NCBI GenBank assembly: GCA_019915015.1
Contig: JAHBBC010000006.1
Span: 930,001-994,000, forward strand
Length of the DNA: 64,000 nt
Source: Auriscalpium vulgare
Lineage: Eukaryota; Basidiomycota; Agaricomycetes; Russulales; Auriscalpiaceae
Reading direction: 5' to 3'
In this document: in pieces, positions 23,476 to 36,608 of the stretch
Numbering within the stretch: position 1 is the first letter of the stretch
How the letters are laid out: every line of letters begins with the position of its first letter
Made by a program: the position numbers and the translations under genes
The notes under the pieces: generated by a model
Databases searched by the model: none
What the model was told of the DNA's origin: nothing
What the model saw: the letters and a program-made list of their open reading frames with translations, nothing else

Positions 23476-25495
23476 GGTCGGCAACAAGGCGTTGGCAAGG
23501 GAAGGAGGGACGAAGGTACAACCGTTTGCAGATTCGCAGGCGCGCCTTTTACGCGCGGCGGCAGTGACGCATCGGAGGATATGACAATTTTCCCGAATGT
23601 CCTGTTGGACCACGCCGGCCGCCCAGAAGACACGCGCCGGAGAACTCTCCTTCTGGGTACCAGACAGCGCCAATGTCGATCGGATCGTGTGCGGGGAGAT
23701 CTCGATCGACCGGGCTTCCTCCGCACATATGCTCGGCGCTGTGCCGAGCAGGCCCGAGCGACGAGCGCGGGGCTGCGCACCTCTGCGCGCTGGCTGCGCT
23801 GCAAGGCGAGAGTCGCTGCCCGCCGTGACGAGCTCCCCACGAAGGGCCGCCCTATGTAGTCCACGCTCCAGCGAAGCCGTCCTTCAAGGCTTCCTATGCA
23901 GTGGCTTCCTTCGGCAGCTCTTCCATTAATGCGGAGCTACGCACCGGGGTTCGGGCGCTACGCCGACCCTTCCAGACCTCGACCCGAACATCCTCTCAAA
24001 GCGCTGGCTTCCGCTGCAGCTTCGCCGCGCCACGATCGCATAACGGTCTTGCCTCTGGACGAGCTGTCAAACGAATTCTCCTACTCGTCGCTGTGTGAGC
24101 AGAATGGCTGCGGTGTGCGACAAGAACTCGACGTCGCGCACAAGCCTGTATTGCTCAGGAACACGGCCGGCTCGGGTCACGCTATCCGCCGTGTACGCCC
24201 CTTTAAAGAAGTCACCAGACCGTTATGTACCCTTCCTTCGGGTCTGCTAGGGAAGGATTGGAGCCTACGGGTGTGTGAGCGTGAACCTGACATGCTTGCC
24301 TTGTGTGCTTGCCATCGATGAGTATCACCCGTTGCCCTCCGTGACTGTGCTCCACCGTATATCAACTGGGATCAGTGGACGTCGAACTCGAGCCACAGGT
24401 TGCGACAGCTCGAGGAGGGCCACGATGTTCGGCTCTATCTTCGTCCCTGTACACAAGCCTCCATGGCAACGCCAACGCCCTTACACAGGGACTTTCCCTG
24501 GACTTCCCCTGGACTTCCCCAGTCTACAGTATATGGCTAAATGGGGAACAGATGAGCAACCGGCCACCGTATTAAACCCTACCATTTCAGCGACGCAGAT
24601 CATCGCCTTGGCGTCAGTTAAAACTTGCATGCGCAGTTGGTGAATTTGTAGTGAGGTTGTCGCCAGCGTTGGCAGCCCCCGCTTCGGACTTCGGAATGCG
24701 GAGAATGGGTGGGGAATCACAGGGCCAAACCGGACCGCGTCGCTGACCACTGGCAGGCCTCCTCTCGTCGTGGCGTGAAATCTCTTTGCCCTCTCCCCTT
24801 CTCCTAGCGAGTCCATTATTATATTGTGACGTGTCGGTGAGCAAGGTCCACTCACCCCTGGATGGAGCATTTGTAAGGATAGGCGGCCTCGGAACCAAAG
24901 ATATCTCGATCGCATACTGCGTGCCTTTCCGTCATTGCGCGTACCCAGTTCCGCGGTTGTAACTGCTATAGATCAGCGGGGCAGACTTAGGGACAGAGGC
25001 ACAACTTGGGCAAAAGATAGGCAGATACCTGCTAATAGGATACATGGTACTAGTCGCAGCTTGGCCGCAGCGCAACGAGGGGCATGTTGCGTGCGCGTGG
25101 TCGGTCATACACGGGGAGACACGGGGAGACCCATGTGCCTGAAGTTTGGACGCGCAGACTGGCCGATGTGCCCATAGGTGATGAGCATTGCCACGCGTTA
25201 GCAAACGACAGGCATAGAAAAGAAATGCGTGCTGCGAAAGGCCAGCGACAGGCAGAGTCCTAGTAGTGTAGTGATGCGGATGCGGATGGTTGGGAGCGGT
25301 GACGCCGGCGTGCGGTCGGCGACGGCCGGCGGCGGCTGTCAATGTGGGGAACGGATGAGGTCACTGACAGCCAGCATACCACAGCAGCTGGCTTATAACA
25401 ATCGACTCCTCGTCTCGCCACTGCCCTACACTCCTTGATACACCCCGACATACACTATACTCGTCGCCCCGGAGCAAGATAATAGGCTCACCATC
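23476..25495. other. Interval between divergent genes, no gene supported
   Basis: Presumed regulatory space for the membrane-protein gene (leftward) and the PAF-acetylhydrolase (rightward). Open frames of 90-230 codons exist on both strands, for example 23,161-23,859 plus, but they lack motifs and overlap each other. A short 11-bp tandem (ACACGGGGAG type) lies near 25,110-25,131. Confidence 0.4.
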
Positions 25496-27349
25496 ATGTT
25501 TTTCCTCAAAGAAGCCACCGGACCCTTTGCCGTTGGCGCAGCAACCTTCACGGTGCCTGTACGCCCACCTCGCGTCATCGGCACCGCTGCGATCAGCCTG
25601 AGTTCCTCGGCCGGCGACCAGCGCCTCGAGCCTGCGCTGCGCCTGGAGGAGGTCGCGTTCACGGCGTACTATCCAATTGCGCGCGAGTCTACAAAGACAT
25701 GGAGGAAGGGGGTGAGCTGGCTCATGCGGTATGTCCTGCTCGCGGCATGGCCGGACGCTCCTCACGAGCGTGGAAGAGCGCCTGACTGTTCTGTGTGTGG
25801 CGGCCTCGCAGACCTCTGAAAGACTCAGTACGGGGATACTCTCATTTCACTGGTGCGCACCATCGGCACCTCCGTCCAGCACGTTTCGTTCTCACTTCTG
25901 TTCAGGCGTATCTTCTCTATTGTTATGGCCTTTTGTCGTACTATTTGGTGCACGCATCAAGGTGCGTTTGGTATAGTTGTTGTCAGTCTGATCATCGCTC
26001 ACATGCTTCATAAATAGATTCCGGCGTATGTGAACGCACCGCCTTTGCGAATTCAGAAAAAGGACGCGGACGATTCGAGTTCTACTCCGACCTCAGACAA
26101 GCCATGGCCGTTGGTCATTTTTTCGCATGGCCTTGGTGGAGGCAGTACGACGTATAGGTAACTTATATTCGCAAAGGAATGTCCCGAGAAGGCCGCTTAC
26201 CCCGATGCTTCTACGTCCAGTCAGTTATGTACCCATCTTGCGTCGACTGGCAAGGTTGTGCTAGCTTTGGAACACCGTGACGGCACCGGCCCAGTATGTC
26301 GGCCGCGATCATCGGACACCGGCAAACCCCAACGAAAGCTGTACATCAGTCCCGACGAAGTAGTGTAAGCGTCACTTAGTCCCATCGTTGCATGACTTGC
26401 ATAATCTTTTTCAGATGGCATGAAGAACGCGACATCAATGATACTGGCGATTCCAAATTTGCTCTGCGCGCGGAGCAGCTAGAGTACCGCCGGCGAGAAG
26501 TTTTCTACGCATATGCCGCATTCCGAGACCTTGTGATGAAGGGTGAACGCGGGGGTATGCGGACTTTAGACGACACTCCATTGGACTGGCCTGCTTGGAC
26601 GGGGGGTGAGTTCGTAAGTTGTGAGGAAAACGTTTCACTAGTGGGACATTCTTTTGGTGGCGCCACTGTGGTACGTCAACTGGTTTCACTTAACATTCAG
26701 TGCGGTCAATGACGTTCACCAGTTCTCGATCTTGTCAAACCACCCTCCTGAGGGCGACAACTTCCCAAGCATCCCGGTTTCTCATGCTCTCGCACTAGAT
26801 CCCTGGCTGGAACCCGTGTCCTCACCCGGTCCACAACCCGTATCTGTTGAAGACTCAAACTACAAGCATCCGAAGCTGCTTGTAATCAATGCTGAAGGAT
26901 TCACACTATGGGAAGACCACTTCAAGCGTGTGCTGGACGTTGTTCCTGCATGGGTTGGCAGTAACATCTTCACAATCGGTGAGCGCACTACGCCTTACCA
27001 CCGTCATGTCGACATATCTGACCCCCCGCCAGTCTGCTCGCAGCACGTTTCTTTCTCTGACTTCCCAGTTTTATTACCCCCATTGGTTCGGGATGCTACG
27101 GCTCGTCCAATCATGGACGCCATTAACGCGCTCGCGCTCGCATTCATCGACGATACGCTGCCTTCGACTCTCGAACTCATGACAACCAGAAAGTTGGGAA
27201 TTCGGCGTCATGAGCCTCATTGGTGGAGCAAACGAGGGAAGCGCGAGCTGGTCGGCAACGCAGGAGACGTGATCGTGCATCTGCCGGGCGTGGAGGACGG
27301 GTGTGGCCCGAAAGACGTAGTAAGCGATCTGCACAAGGTTAAAGTCTAG
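25496..27349 (+). CDS. Platelet-activating-factor acetylhydrolase-type lipase (480 aa)
   Basis: Alpha/beta-hydrolase of the PAF-AH isoform II family, expected to cleave short or oxidised sn-2 acyl chains from phospholipids (1-alkyl-2-acetylglycerophosphocholine esterase). Eight exons: 25496..25728, 25812..25852, 25906..25961, 26018..26157, 26221..26364, 26415..26670, 26723..26978, 27033..27349; all phases agree. Oxyanion-side motif IFSHGLGG; nucleophile elbow VSLVGHSFGGAT with the catalytic Ser; Asp in ALDPWLEP; His in CSQHVSFSDFP, which becomes contiguous only when the last intron is removed. EHRDGTGP is also a family landmark. A hydrophobic stretch around residues 90-105 (LLLWPFVVLFG) may associate with membrane. 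No secretion signal at the N-terminus. It lies 264 bp upstream of glutaminyl-tRNA synthetase on the same strand. Confidence 0.92.
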
Positions 27350-27612
27350 TCTTCCCATAACTGAACTCTCGGCCGGTCTGCGGGGATGTGCGTTGCACAC
27401 TCCGCACAAACTATGTGCACTATGTGCATCGGCGGATACCAATACATGTAGCTGTAAACGCATTTCATAGCCGCGTGTGTGCGCAAGACATCGACAAAGT
27501 GACAAGTCGACAAATGTTTACGCGTATTTGTCATGGGCATCGATTGACTCGTTCTCGGCGGAGACCATCACATCATATCTTTTCATCTCACATCGACGAC
27601 ATCTGACCTACG

Positions 27613-30507
27613 ATGCCTCCCAAGCCGACCGCAACATCACCAGAGACAGCAGCGCAGATCGAGCTTTTCAAGTCGATCGGCCTCACGCAGGCAAAGGCCG
27701 CCGAAGCCGCGAAGAACGCGAAGAGCGCGGCGCGGCTGCAGGAGTTGATCGTCGAGCACGATCTGGCGAGCCGCAACCTTGACGAGAAGCAGGCTGTGCT
27801 CTTTGCCGCGCTCTCCGGGCAGAGTGGGGCCCTCGACGATGGCGCACGCGGGTATGCGGCTGGCGCGATCTTGGACGAGCGGCTGAAGAGCGTAGATCAG
27901 GTGAATGGTGAGTGCGCTCGGGCTGGCTGGGATGGCCGGCTGTCGCTGGCCGTGACTGGATGAGTGTGGACTGATTGGGCTCATGGAGATGCTTCTGCTG
28001 TCCTCGTGTAGCTGCTGCGAAGTATCTGGAGACGCATCCTCTCCCTGTTGACGACGCGGACTTCGATAAACACTGCGGCATAGGTATGTCAGGCAACCAC
28101 CTATGCTTGACATGACGGAAATCTGAGATCTTTCTTGTCAGGCTTCAGCATCACACCAGAAGAGCTGTACACTGCAGTGACGAACTACATCTCCGCCAAC
28201 GCAGTCGCAGGGTGGTCCGCCCTCGGCAGCACCCTTGGAGCGCTCAAACAAACGCCAGAGCTGCGCTGGGCCAGCCCTCTGGAACTCAAAAATAGTGTTG
28301 AGCGAGCCTTTCAGGAAATATACGGTGTGAAGGAGGTTGCGAAGCCCAAAGGCAAGGTGAGCGACCACTCCACCTTCCCATCGGCACATCTATTTATGTA
28401 TGTATGCTTTCCAGCCGAAGAAAGAAGAGGGCCCCAAAGGCTCAAAGCCCACGGCATCCGGAGAGGCATCCACCTCCGCTGCGCCACCGACGAAGACCGT
28501 ATTCGAAGAAGGTTTCCTGGGCAAGCTTCACAAGCCCGGTGGGAATCCTCAGATCAAGCCCGAGCTCCGTGACGCGCACCTTGCCGTGACGGGTGGGTCC
28601 GTCTACACGCGTTTCCCGCCTGAGCCGAATGGGTTCCTGCACATTGGCCACTCCAAGGCGATATTCGTGAACTTCGGGTACGCCGCGCACCACGGTGGGC
28701 GCTGCTACCTGCGCTACGACGACACTAATCCCGAAGCGGAGGAGGCGGTGTATTTTGAAAGCATCCTGGAGATGGTGCGGTGGCTCGGGTACGAACCGTG
28801 GAAGATCACATACTCCAGCGACTATTTCGACGAGCTGTATGCGTTGGCGGTGGAGCTTATCCGGAGAGACGGGGCGTATATATGCCATTGTACAGGTACG
28901 GTTCACGCTAAGGAACCCCTTTTTGACTTCGTTGACGAGTTTCCTCGATCTGCAGGCGAAGAGATCCACGCACATCGTGGCGGTGATGACGGTGGCGCGC
29001 GCACGGCTTGCGTTCATCGCACACGACCTGTCGCCGAGTCGCTGGCGGAGTTCGAGGCCATGAAAATTGGAAAGTACAAGCCCGGCCAGGCCATCTTGCG
29101 GATGAAGCAAGATCTGGAGGACGGCAACCCGCAGATGTGGGACCTCATCGCATATCGTGTGCTACTTGCGCCACATCACCGGACCGGCGACAAGTGGATA
29201 ATCTACCCCACATACGACTTCACACACTGTCTGGTTGATAGCTTCGAGAACATTTCGTGCGTGCGATGCCTCCAACTGGATAACATCAGACGTCACTGAT
29301 ACTTGTTCACAGCCACTCATTATGCACGACTGAGTTCATTGCATCGCGCGTGTCGTACGAGTGGCTCTGCGACGCCCTCGCAGTGTACAAGCCACGTCAG
29401 TCCGAATACGGTCGCCTCAATATCCAAGGAACTGTGATGTCGAAAAGGAAGATTCTCAAGCTCGTCAAGGAGGGCTATGTCCTGGGTTGGGATGATCCCC
29501 GTTTGTACACCCTCATCGCCCTCCGCCGACGCGGTGTGCCTCCTGGTGCTATTCTTTCCTTCGTCAGCACCCTTGGCGTGTCCACTGCGCCCTCCCACAT
29601 CGAGCTCGCTCGCTTCGACCAGACCGTACGCTCGTACCTCGAGGGCACGGCGCCCCGGCTGCTCATGGTGCTGAAGCCGCTGAAAGTGACCATCGAGAAC
29701 CTCCCGGAGGACTACCTGCTACTCGTGGACAAGCCTCTACACCCTAAAGTTCCCGAGCTCGGCTCGACCAAGTTGCCGTTCACACGGACAGTTTTTATCG
29801 ACCGCGATGACTTCCGCTTGGAGGACTCGCCCGACTACTTCCGACTCGCTCCTGGGAAGACTGTGGGGCTCTTCCAGGCCCCCGTGTTCATTACCTGCAC
29901 CTCGTACAAGACAGATCCTACCACCGGCGAGGTCGTCGAGCTCATCTGCCGAGCGGAAGAGGGCTCAGACGGCAAAGCGCCCAAGAAGCCCAAGGCCTTC
30001 ATACAATGGGTGGCGGAGCACGCGCCAAGCGGGAGCCCGGTTCGCGTAGACGAGACGCGCGTGTTCCAACGCTTGTTTAAAAGTGACAACCCTGCCGGTG
30101 CGCCTGACTTCACCGCGGACATCGACCCGGATAGCCTCGAGGTGATCAAGGGTGCGTTCGTCGAGGTCGGCTTCTGGGAGCTCGCGAAACGTGCGTACCT
30201 CGAGTCGCGGCGGGAGGGCCGTGCGCGCACCGAGGCGGCGCTGAAGGCGAACGCGAACATCAACGCGCCGGAGCACGACTCGAACGCGCGGGACGAGACG
30301 CCGAAGGTGACGAGCGAGCAGCTGCTCGGGAAGGAGTGCGTTCGCTTCCAGGGCCTGCGCGTCGCGTACTTCACGCTGGATAACAAGGATGCGCGCGTGG
30401 CGGCGCTGGAGGAGCCGGAGGATATGCCCGCAGTGCGGAGGCAGGGTGATTATATCGTCCTCAATCGCATCGTCAGTCTCAAGGAGGACTCCGGAAAGGC
30501 TGCGTAA
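27613..30507 (+). CDS. GLN4: Glutaminyl-tRNA synthetase, cytosolic (852 aa)
   Basis: Charges tRNA-Gln with glutamine in the cytosol (EC 6.1.1.18). Six exons: 27613..27907, 28012..28083, 28142..28356, 28415..28895, 28956..29256, 29313..30507; phases agree. The first 210 residues are the eukaryote-specific N-terminal RNA-binding region ([21 protein letters not shown]), then a Lys/Ala/Pro linker. The class I catalytic core has the HIGH motif in [11 protein letters not shown], the YDDTNPE strand, [11 protein letters not shown] and the KMSKS-type loop as VMSKRKIL, followed by the GlnRS anticodon-binding beta barrels to the C-terminus. The single fusion-free architecture and length fit fungal Gln4. 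The start is the only ATG in a good context (CGATGCCTC). Housekeeping gene, useful as a synteny anchor. Confidence 0.97.
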
Positions 30508-31225
30508 GTAGGCTGAGCGACGCATCATCAGAAGTATTACCAAGTGCGTAGCTTTACTACTTTTCCTTCTTCATTCTGGCTTCAATGACACAACATAGTG
30601 GACAAAATACGCCGCGAGCATGTGCACATAATATATAGATTGCGAACGAACGTCGGCCTCAAGTATTGTGCGAGACCAGGCGGTACTCTTCCGCGGTGAC
30701 AGCCCGGGTGTCGCCTGTGACTTTATGCAGAACATTCTTGTACCTTGCGGCGACGCTTGCCAAAGGTCCTTTGTGTTTTCTGACGATAGCGCGGCCCGTG
30801 ATCCGGTGGGCGTTTCCGCCATGATGCTGCCTTTGCTTCCGTGTCACATCTTTGCTGGACCCTGCGCGCGGACTAATACTGGTTCTACCGTGTCGAAGTC
30901 GCGAAGGGATGAAATACTTGAACCCTGTAACGTTAGTCGAAACTCATATTTATCGCTTGAGAAGTTGTCTTACAGTCAATTGAATCAGCGCATCACTTAT
31001 CTGCCAGCGCATAGAGAACAGGTGGCCTTATAGCGGGCCCTGCTGCGAAGCGGCCCTGCTCAATTATATTTCTACGCGAACGTATTAATACGCGCACAGC
31101 TCGCGATCGGTGCGCATGGGGCTGTCGGCAACTCAAGACTTGGTCAGTATAAGTATATATGCAAGCAGTCGATGGCAATCCACGACGACGATTTTTTTCG
31201 TCAAGCACCCATCCAGTCTTGCGCC
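30508..31225. other. Interval; 5' flank of P450 copy 2
   Basis: No gene supported. A TATA-like AGTATAAGTATATAT at about 31,146-31,160 lies about 70 bases before the P450 start and is a plausible core promoter. Confidence 0.4.
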
Positions 31226-33437
31226 ATGATTTCCTCGCTCTCTAGCTGGACTGCTCTCGATCTGCTGGCCGTTGTCATATGCGCTTATGTCCTGAATGCT
31301 TTCCATGATCGCCGGAAGAGAAGCGGCCTTCCGTATCCTCCTGGTCCGCGTGGATTGCCTGTCATAGGCAATCTATTCGATATGCCTTCGGAGGAGTCTT
31401 GGATAGCATACACAAAGTTGGCGAAGCAATATGGTAGGCACGACAATAAAAATATTCTAAATGAATCATGCTGAGAAAGCGCATAGGAGACATCTTCTCG
31501 CTGAACGTTTTCGGCCAACTCATCGTAGTTGTTCAATCGCCCAAGATAGCCCACGATCTGCTCGATAAACGCAGCAAGAACTATTCTGATAGAACTCCGG
31601 TGCCTTTTTATGAGTTGTAAGTACTGTAATCTTGTCCCCACGCCCTTCTTGAACACCATAATATAGGGCCGGTTGGCAATGGATGATCTCCCTCGCTCCC
31701 TTTGGTGTCCGATGGCGTCTCGCGCGACGCATTCTTGAACGAAGCATGCGGCCTAGTGCCATTGTCAACTACCGTCCTGCGCAGATCATGCAAGTGCACT
31801 CGTTTCTCAACGATCTCTTGCAAGACCCAGAGAACTTCGCGGACCACATTGAATAGTTTCGTGCCCCCCCCCTCCTCCTCCCTAAACCCCGTTCATTGCG
31901 CTTATCACCATTACAGTTCTCAAGGATCACTCATCCTTGCCCTGGGTTATGGAATCGACGTCAAGGGAAGGGACGACGAGACTCTGACGAGATCCAAAAA
32001 TGCCGTCCACATGATGGAGAGTCATGTCTTACCAAGCTCCGTCTCTGTCAACATGCTCCCCTTCCGTGAGTGCACCATTGGCCTGTCATATGCTGCCATC
32101 GAGTCAAAACGTGGTCGTAGTCCGACACCTTCCCGAATGGTTGCCAGGGATGGGCTTCAAAGGTCTTGCACGACACGGTTGCGATATAGGGGAAGCTAGC
32201 ATCAATGGCCCATGGCGTACGTTCAAGGAGGCAGCGGTATGTTACCAGCGACTTTAATTCCCACGTCAACATAAATCGTTGAAGTGGCTTTCCTAGGAGC
32301 GGGGTGCCTCCCCTGAATGTATAGCTCTCCACGAGCTCCGGGAACATGAACAATCAGGTTCGTCGGACAAAGAAGAAAGAGCCATTGTTGAGGCTCTGGG
32401 CACCCTTTTCCTAGGTGAATAGGATACTAGACATGCTTGACTCATTGCGCTAATTGCACTTGGCCGATAGCTGGTGCTGGTTCTGTAAGAGCCTGCGTTG
32501 TTTCAGACGTCCTCTAGCAGACTGAATTTCTTCTCAGACCACCCACTCTTTGCGTGCGTTCTTCCTCATGCTGGCTCGATACCCGGCCATCCAAGAACGG
32601 GCTCAAGCTGAACTCGACGCCGTCACCGGGGGAACGAGGCTGCCCAGTTTCGAGGATCGTCCCAACCTACCATACGTCAATGCTCTGTGCAAAGAGGTCC
32701 TGCGCTGGAGAATGGTTGCCCCGTCAGGTACGTCGAAGTGACATGCCGATTGTAACTGTCAGCAGACTATCGCACTTCGTCAGGTGTCCCGCACGCCTCC
32801 ATGGAAGACGATGTTTACGAAGGATATTTCATCCCGAAAGGTATGCGCTCAAATTGACACACTCGCTTTCCCTACATAATGCCACTCTGAAGGCTCGATG
32901 ATAATCGCCAATGCATGGTACACACTGCGCTTACGTCGCGACCAATACCAGCTGAACTTTGGAACGCAGGGGTATGCTTCACAATCCAGCTGTTTACCCA
33001 GCGCCCGACACATTTAACCCCGAGCGCCATTTGACGGCGGACGGTGAACTCAAGGACGACCCACTTCTCAGCGCTGCGTTCGGCTTTGGCAAGAGGTAAC
33101 GTTTGTTGGATTCTCTACGCGATGAAGACAAGCTCACAGCATGGCACAGAATATGTCCTGGCCGGTTCATCGCGGAATCAACCATTTTTATCACCGCAGC
33201 TATGGTGCTCTCGACGTTCTCTGTTGGCAGGCCGAAAGGCAGCTTGGAGGAAGCATGCATTGACGGAAACGTGAACGTGGGTCAGATAGTAGCGTAAGTT
33301 GCTCATCATAGCTGCCGATGCCTGTGTTGCACTAATGGTGGCTCGGATCTAGGCAACCGCAGCCGTTTAAATGTTCAATCTCACCGCGGAGCGCGATGGC
33401 CGAAAAGCTCATTTTGTCAGCGGCTTCGAACCAATGA
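31226..33437 (+). CDS. Cytochrome P450 monooxygenase, copy 2 (intact, 516 aa, altered I-helix)
   Basis: Thirteen exons: 31226..31433, 31487..31616, 31667..31855, 31917..32065, 32121..32236, 32297..32414, 32471..32484, 32538..32727, 32784..32840, 32893..32917, 32970..33095, 33150..33293, 33353..33437; phases agree, no stops. Anchor helix (SSWTALDLLAVVICAYVLNA), hinge LPYPPGPRGLP, K-helix E-x-x-R in KEVLRWR, haem loop FGFGKRICPGRF. The I-helix motif encoded by the 14-nt exon 7 reads AGAGS instead of AG(A/S)DT, so both the acidic residue and the threonine that normally deliver protons to the haem-bound oxygen are changed. It may use altered chemistry or be losing activity; the frame is otherwise intact. 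Tandem with copy 3. Confidence 0.92.
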
Positions 33438-34378
33438 ATTTAGTTTGGCACACAGTGAGGGCCATCAATTAATGGTTTCAATTGCTACACCTACTAAGTG
33501 AGAAGTACCTCTACGGCACAGCTGCACGTTTCCATGTCAAACTTTCTTCGCTCTACCCGCAACAATATCAACGAGTTCTTATCAGCCGTCGCTAGATCTC
33601 GTCTTCTTTCTCTCATTTACGCGCAGTGGCGCTTTTGTATTATCTCTCTCACTTTACTCTCATCTATTGACTTCTCTCTTATCTCTTATATATTGACTTC
33701 CCCTCTTATCTCGTAGAACGCCGAATCACGTGACGTCAGCGCTCGAGTCTCGCGCTCAAGCCTTGACACAAGCCTCAGAGCTACTGAGTTACTCATCTCA
33801 TCACAAGCACAGCGACCCCAACCCTCAGGCTCCGTGTATATCGGCGATATCCCAGCATCTTCTGCTAATGCCCAATTTCTGTGGCGCTCGCCCGAATATA
33901 GTGGATATCATGCCGGTGCGCCGAGGTGTTCACTAGTAAATGAGTCACACCTTTTGACCAGTACTTGGGGGCACGATGTTCGAAGAGCTGACATCTCTAG
34001 ATCCTACTCTCCGTCCTCGATCTCCATGGCTGACCTTTACTACGTTCTGTCGCTCTAGGGCCAGATACTAGCTGAGATACGGAGGGCAGAGGCTCCGGCA
34101 TTCTCGGCTGCCTGTCTTTGTTTCAGGCTCGCTCATCTCTTATGACATCTGATGAGGTCCGGAAAAACCTAACTCTCGTACTTGCACTCCCTGGTACAAA
34201 AAAAATAAGTCTATTCGCTGTGCAGGGAGGCCCTTCTGATAATCAACAACCCTGTCTGGTGACAACCCCATAGGGAGCTCAGTGGCGTTCATCTAGACGC
34301 GCACTGAACAGGCTGTTGGTTATGAACGTGCTCGATAGCCTCTTACTACGACGCTATTTCGCCAGCATTCACCGCGCC
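33438..34378. other. Interval between P450 copies 2 and 3
   Basis: CT- and AT-rich stretches (33,600-33,720) but no gene. CACGTGACGTCA at 33,727-33,738 fuses an E-box (CACGTG) with a CRE-like site (TGACGTCA); binding in this fungus is untested. An in-frame ATG at 34,322 upstream of the P450 start would add 19 residues but lacks support from the paralogues. Confidence 0.35.
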
Positions 34379-36608
34379 ATGACTTTCTCGCTGACTAGCT
34401 GGATGACCCTGGATCTGGCGGCTATCGTCATATGCGCTTATTTTGTCAATGTCGTACATGATCGCTGCAAGAGAAGGGGCCTTCCGTATCCTCCTGGTCC
34501 GAGAGGATTGCCTTTCATAGGCAATCTACTTGATCTCCCCTCGGATGAGGGCTCATGGATAGCATTCACGAAGCTGGGCAAGCAATACGGTAAGCATGAT
34601 CTCGAAGTACGTCTGGGACGAATTTTGCTGAGGCTTAAATAGGGGACATATTCTCGCTGAACATCCTTGGCCAGCTCATCGTAGTCGTTCAATCATCCAA
34701 GATAGCATACGATCTCCTCGATAAACGCAGCAACAAATATTCTGATAGGACCACAGTGCCTTTCTATGAGTTGTAAGCTGTACCCATAGTACTCGTGCTC
34801 ACGAGCCTGTGCTAATATCATGCAACAGAGCTGGATGGCAGTGGCACCTCCCCACCGCTCGCGTGGGTGCCCAATGGCGCCTCGCGCGACGCATCCTCGA
34901 CCGAGGCATGCGGCCGAGTGCCTGTGTCAACTATCGCCCCGCGCAGATCATGAAAGTGCACACATTTCTCAGCCATCTCTTGCAGGACCCGGAGAACTTT
35001 TCGGATCACATTGCATAGTTGCGTTGCCTCCTCTAACCCACCTCGTTGATCCTGCTGATCGTTAATGGCAGTTTACAAGGATCGCTTATCATGGCCCTGG
35101 GTTATGGCATCGACGTCAAGGGAACTGACGACGAAAATTTGACGAGGATTAAGAGTACCGCACACATAATGGAGTCTACTGCCCTACCAGGCTCCGTCCC
35201 TGTTAATCTTTTCCCCTTCCGTGAGTCCTCCATTGGTTTATTACTCTTGACACTGTGTCAATCCGTTGTCATAGTCCGATACCTTCCTGAATGGCTACCA
35301 GGAATGGGTTTCAAGGCTCTTGCACGTCGTGGCCATGACATGGCGGAAGCCAGTATCATTCGCCCATGGAATGCATTCAAGGAGGCTGCGGTATGTTGCA
35401 GATGAGCCTGGTACCCGCGTCGAGGCAAGACACTGACGCGACTCTGCTAGGCACAGGGTACCTCGCCTGAGTGTATAGGTCTTTACGAGCTCCGGGAACG
35501 TCAACAGTCGGACTCGTCTGACGAGGAAGAAAGAGCCCTTATCGACGCCTTGGGCTCACTTTTCGTAGGTGAATACTGCGGCGAAAACATGCCTATTTCA
35601 CGGCTAATTGACCTTGGCCGCTAGCTGGTGCTGATACCGTAAGACGGCGCGTTTATATATCTATTGCCAAACTGACTCAATATTACCTTTCAGACCACAC
35701 ACTCCTTGCGCGCCTTCTTCCTTGTACTCGCTCGATTCCCAGCTATTCAAGAGCGAGCTCAAGCTGAACTCGAATCTGTCACCGGGGGAACGAGACTGCC
35801 TACTTTTGAGGATCGTCCAAATCTGCCATACGTCAATGCGCTGTGTAAGGAGGTTCTGCGCTGGAGAATGGTTGCGCCAATAGGTACGTTGGAGAGATGC
35901 GGAATTATACTTTTATCAGACTTGCCTTTCACCAGGTGTTCCGCACGCATCCAGCGAAGACGATGTCTATGAGGGATATTTCATTCCGAAAGGTATGTGC
36001 TAAAGCTTTCTTGCTCATTTCGCAGGAATAAGAAACCCAGTGTTACAGGCTCGATGATCATCGCCAATTCGTGGTACGCCTTGGCATAGCGTCGATGAAA
36101 CGACCTGACGACTTTGTGTTTCTCCTGCTTCTCATGCAGGGCTATGCTTCAGGACCCTGTTGCCTACCCGAACCCCGAGAAGTTCGACCCGGGGCGCTAT
36201 TTGACGGCTGATGGGAAATTCAAGGACGACCCCCTCATCAATGCGGCGTTTGGTTTCGGCAAGAGGTAAGAATTTCCTTCCGCTTTTTGCGTGATGAAGT
36301 AAATTTCCAGTATGTGCAGGATATGTCCTGGTCGGTTCATCGTAGACTCGACAGTTTTCATCACTGCAGCTATGGTGATGTCAACGTTCACTGTCGGCAG
36401 GCCGAAGGACGGTGCATGCATCGACGAGAATGTGAATACGGGCCATGTCGTAACGTGAGTCTACCATCCAAGTCTTCAGCTGCGCAATGCCAATGGTCTG
36501 AACAGGCAGCCGCAGCCGTTCAAATGCTCCATTGCACCGCGGAGCGCGAAGGCTGAAGAACTCATCAGGGCGGCTGCCTTGCAATCTTCTTCTTCTGTTC
36601 ATAGTTAG
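34379..36608 (+). CDS. Cytochrome P450 monooxygenase, copy 3 (intact, 520 aa)
   Basis: Thirteen exons: 34379..34589, 34643..34772, 34829..35017, 35072..35220, 35275..35390, 35451..35568, 35625..35638, 35694..35883, 35936..35992, 36049..36073, 36140..36265, 36320..36454, 36506..36608; the exon sizes of 2-5, 7-11 equal those of copy 2. Anchor helix, hinge LPYPPGPRGLP, complete I-helix AGADT, KEVLRWR, haem loop FGFGKRICPGRF. The segment before the haem loop reads FDPGRYL where relatives have PERF. Start chosen by alignment with the three paralogues. The most canonical active site of the four. Substrate unknown; ER membrane expected, with electrons from cytochrome P450 reductase. Confidence 0.93.

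Noticed and set aside
28896..28955. In-frame reading through the GlnRS intron as coding sequence
   Set aside because: The 60-nt segment has no stop but has perfect donor and acceptor sites, and its translation breaks the conserved CHCTGE region of the family.
28442..29110. 222-codon frame antisense to glutaminyl-tRNA synthetase
   Set aside because: It lies wholly over the catalytic exon of a well-identified gene.
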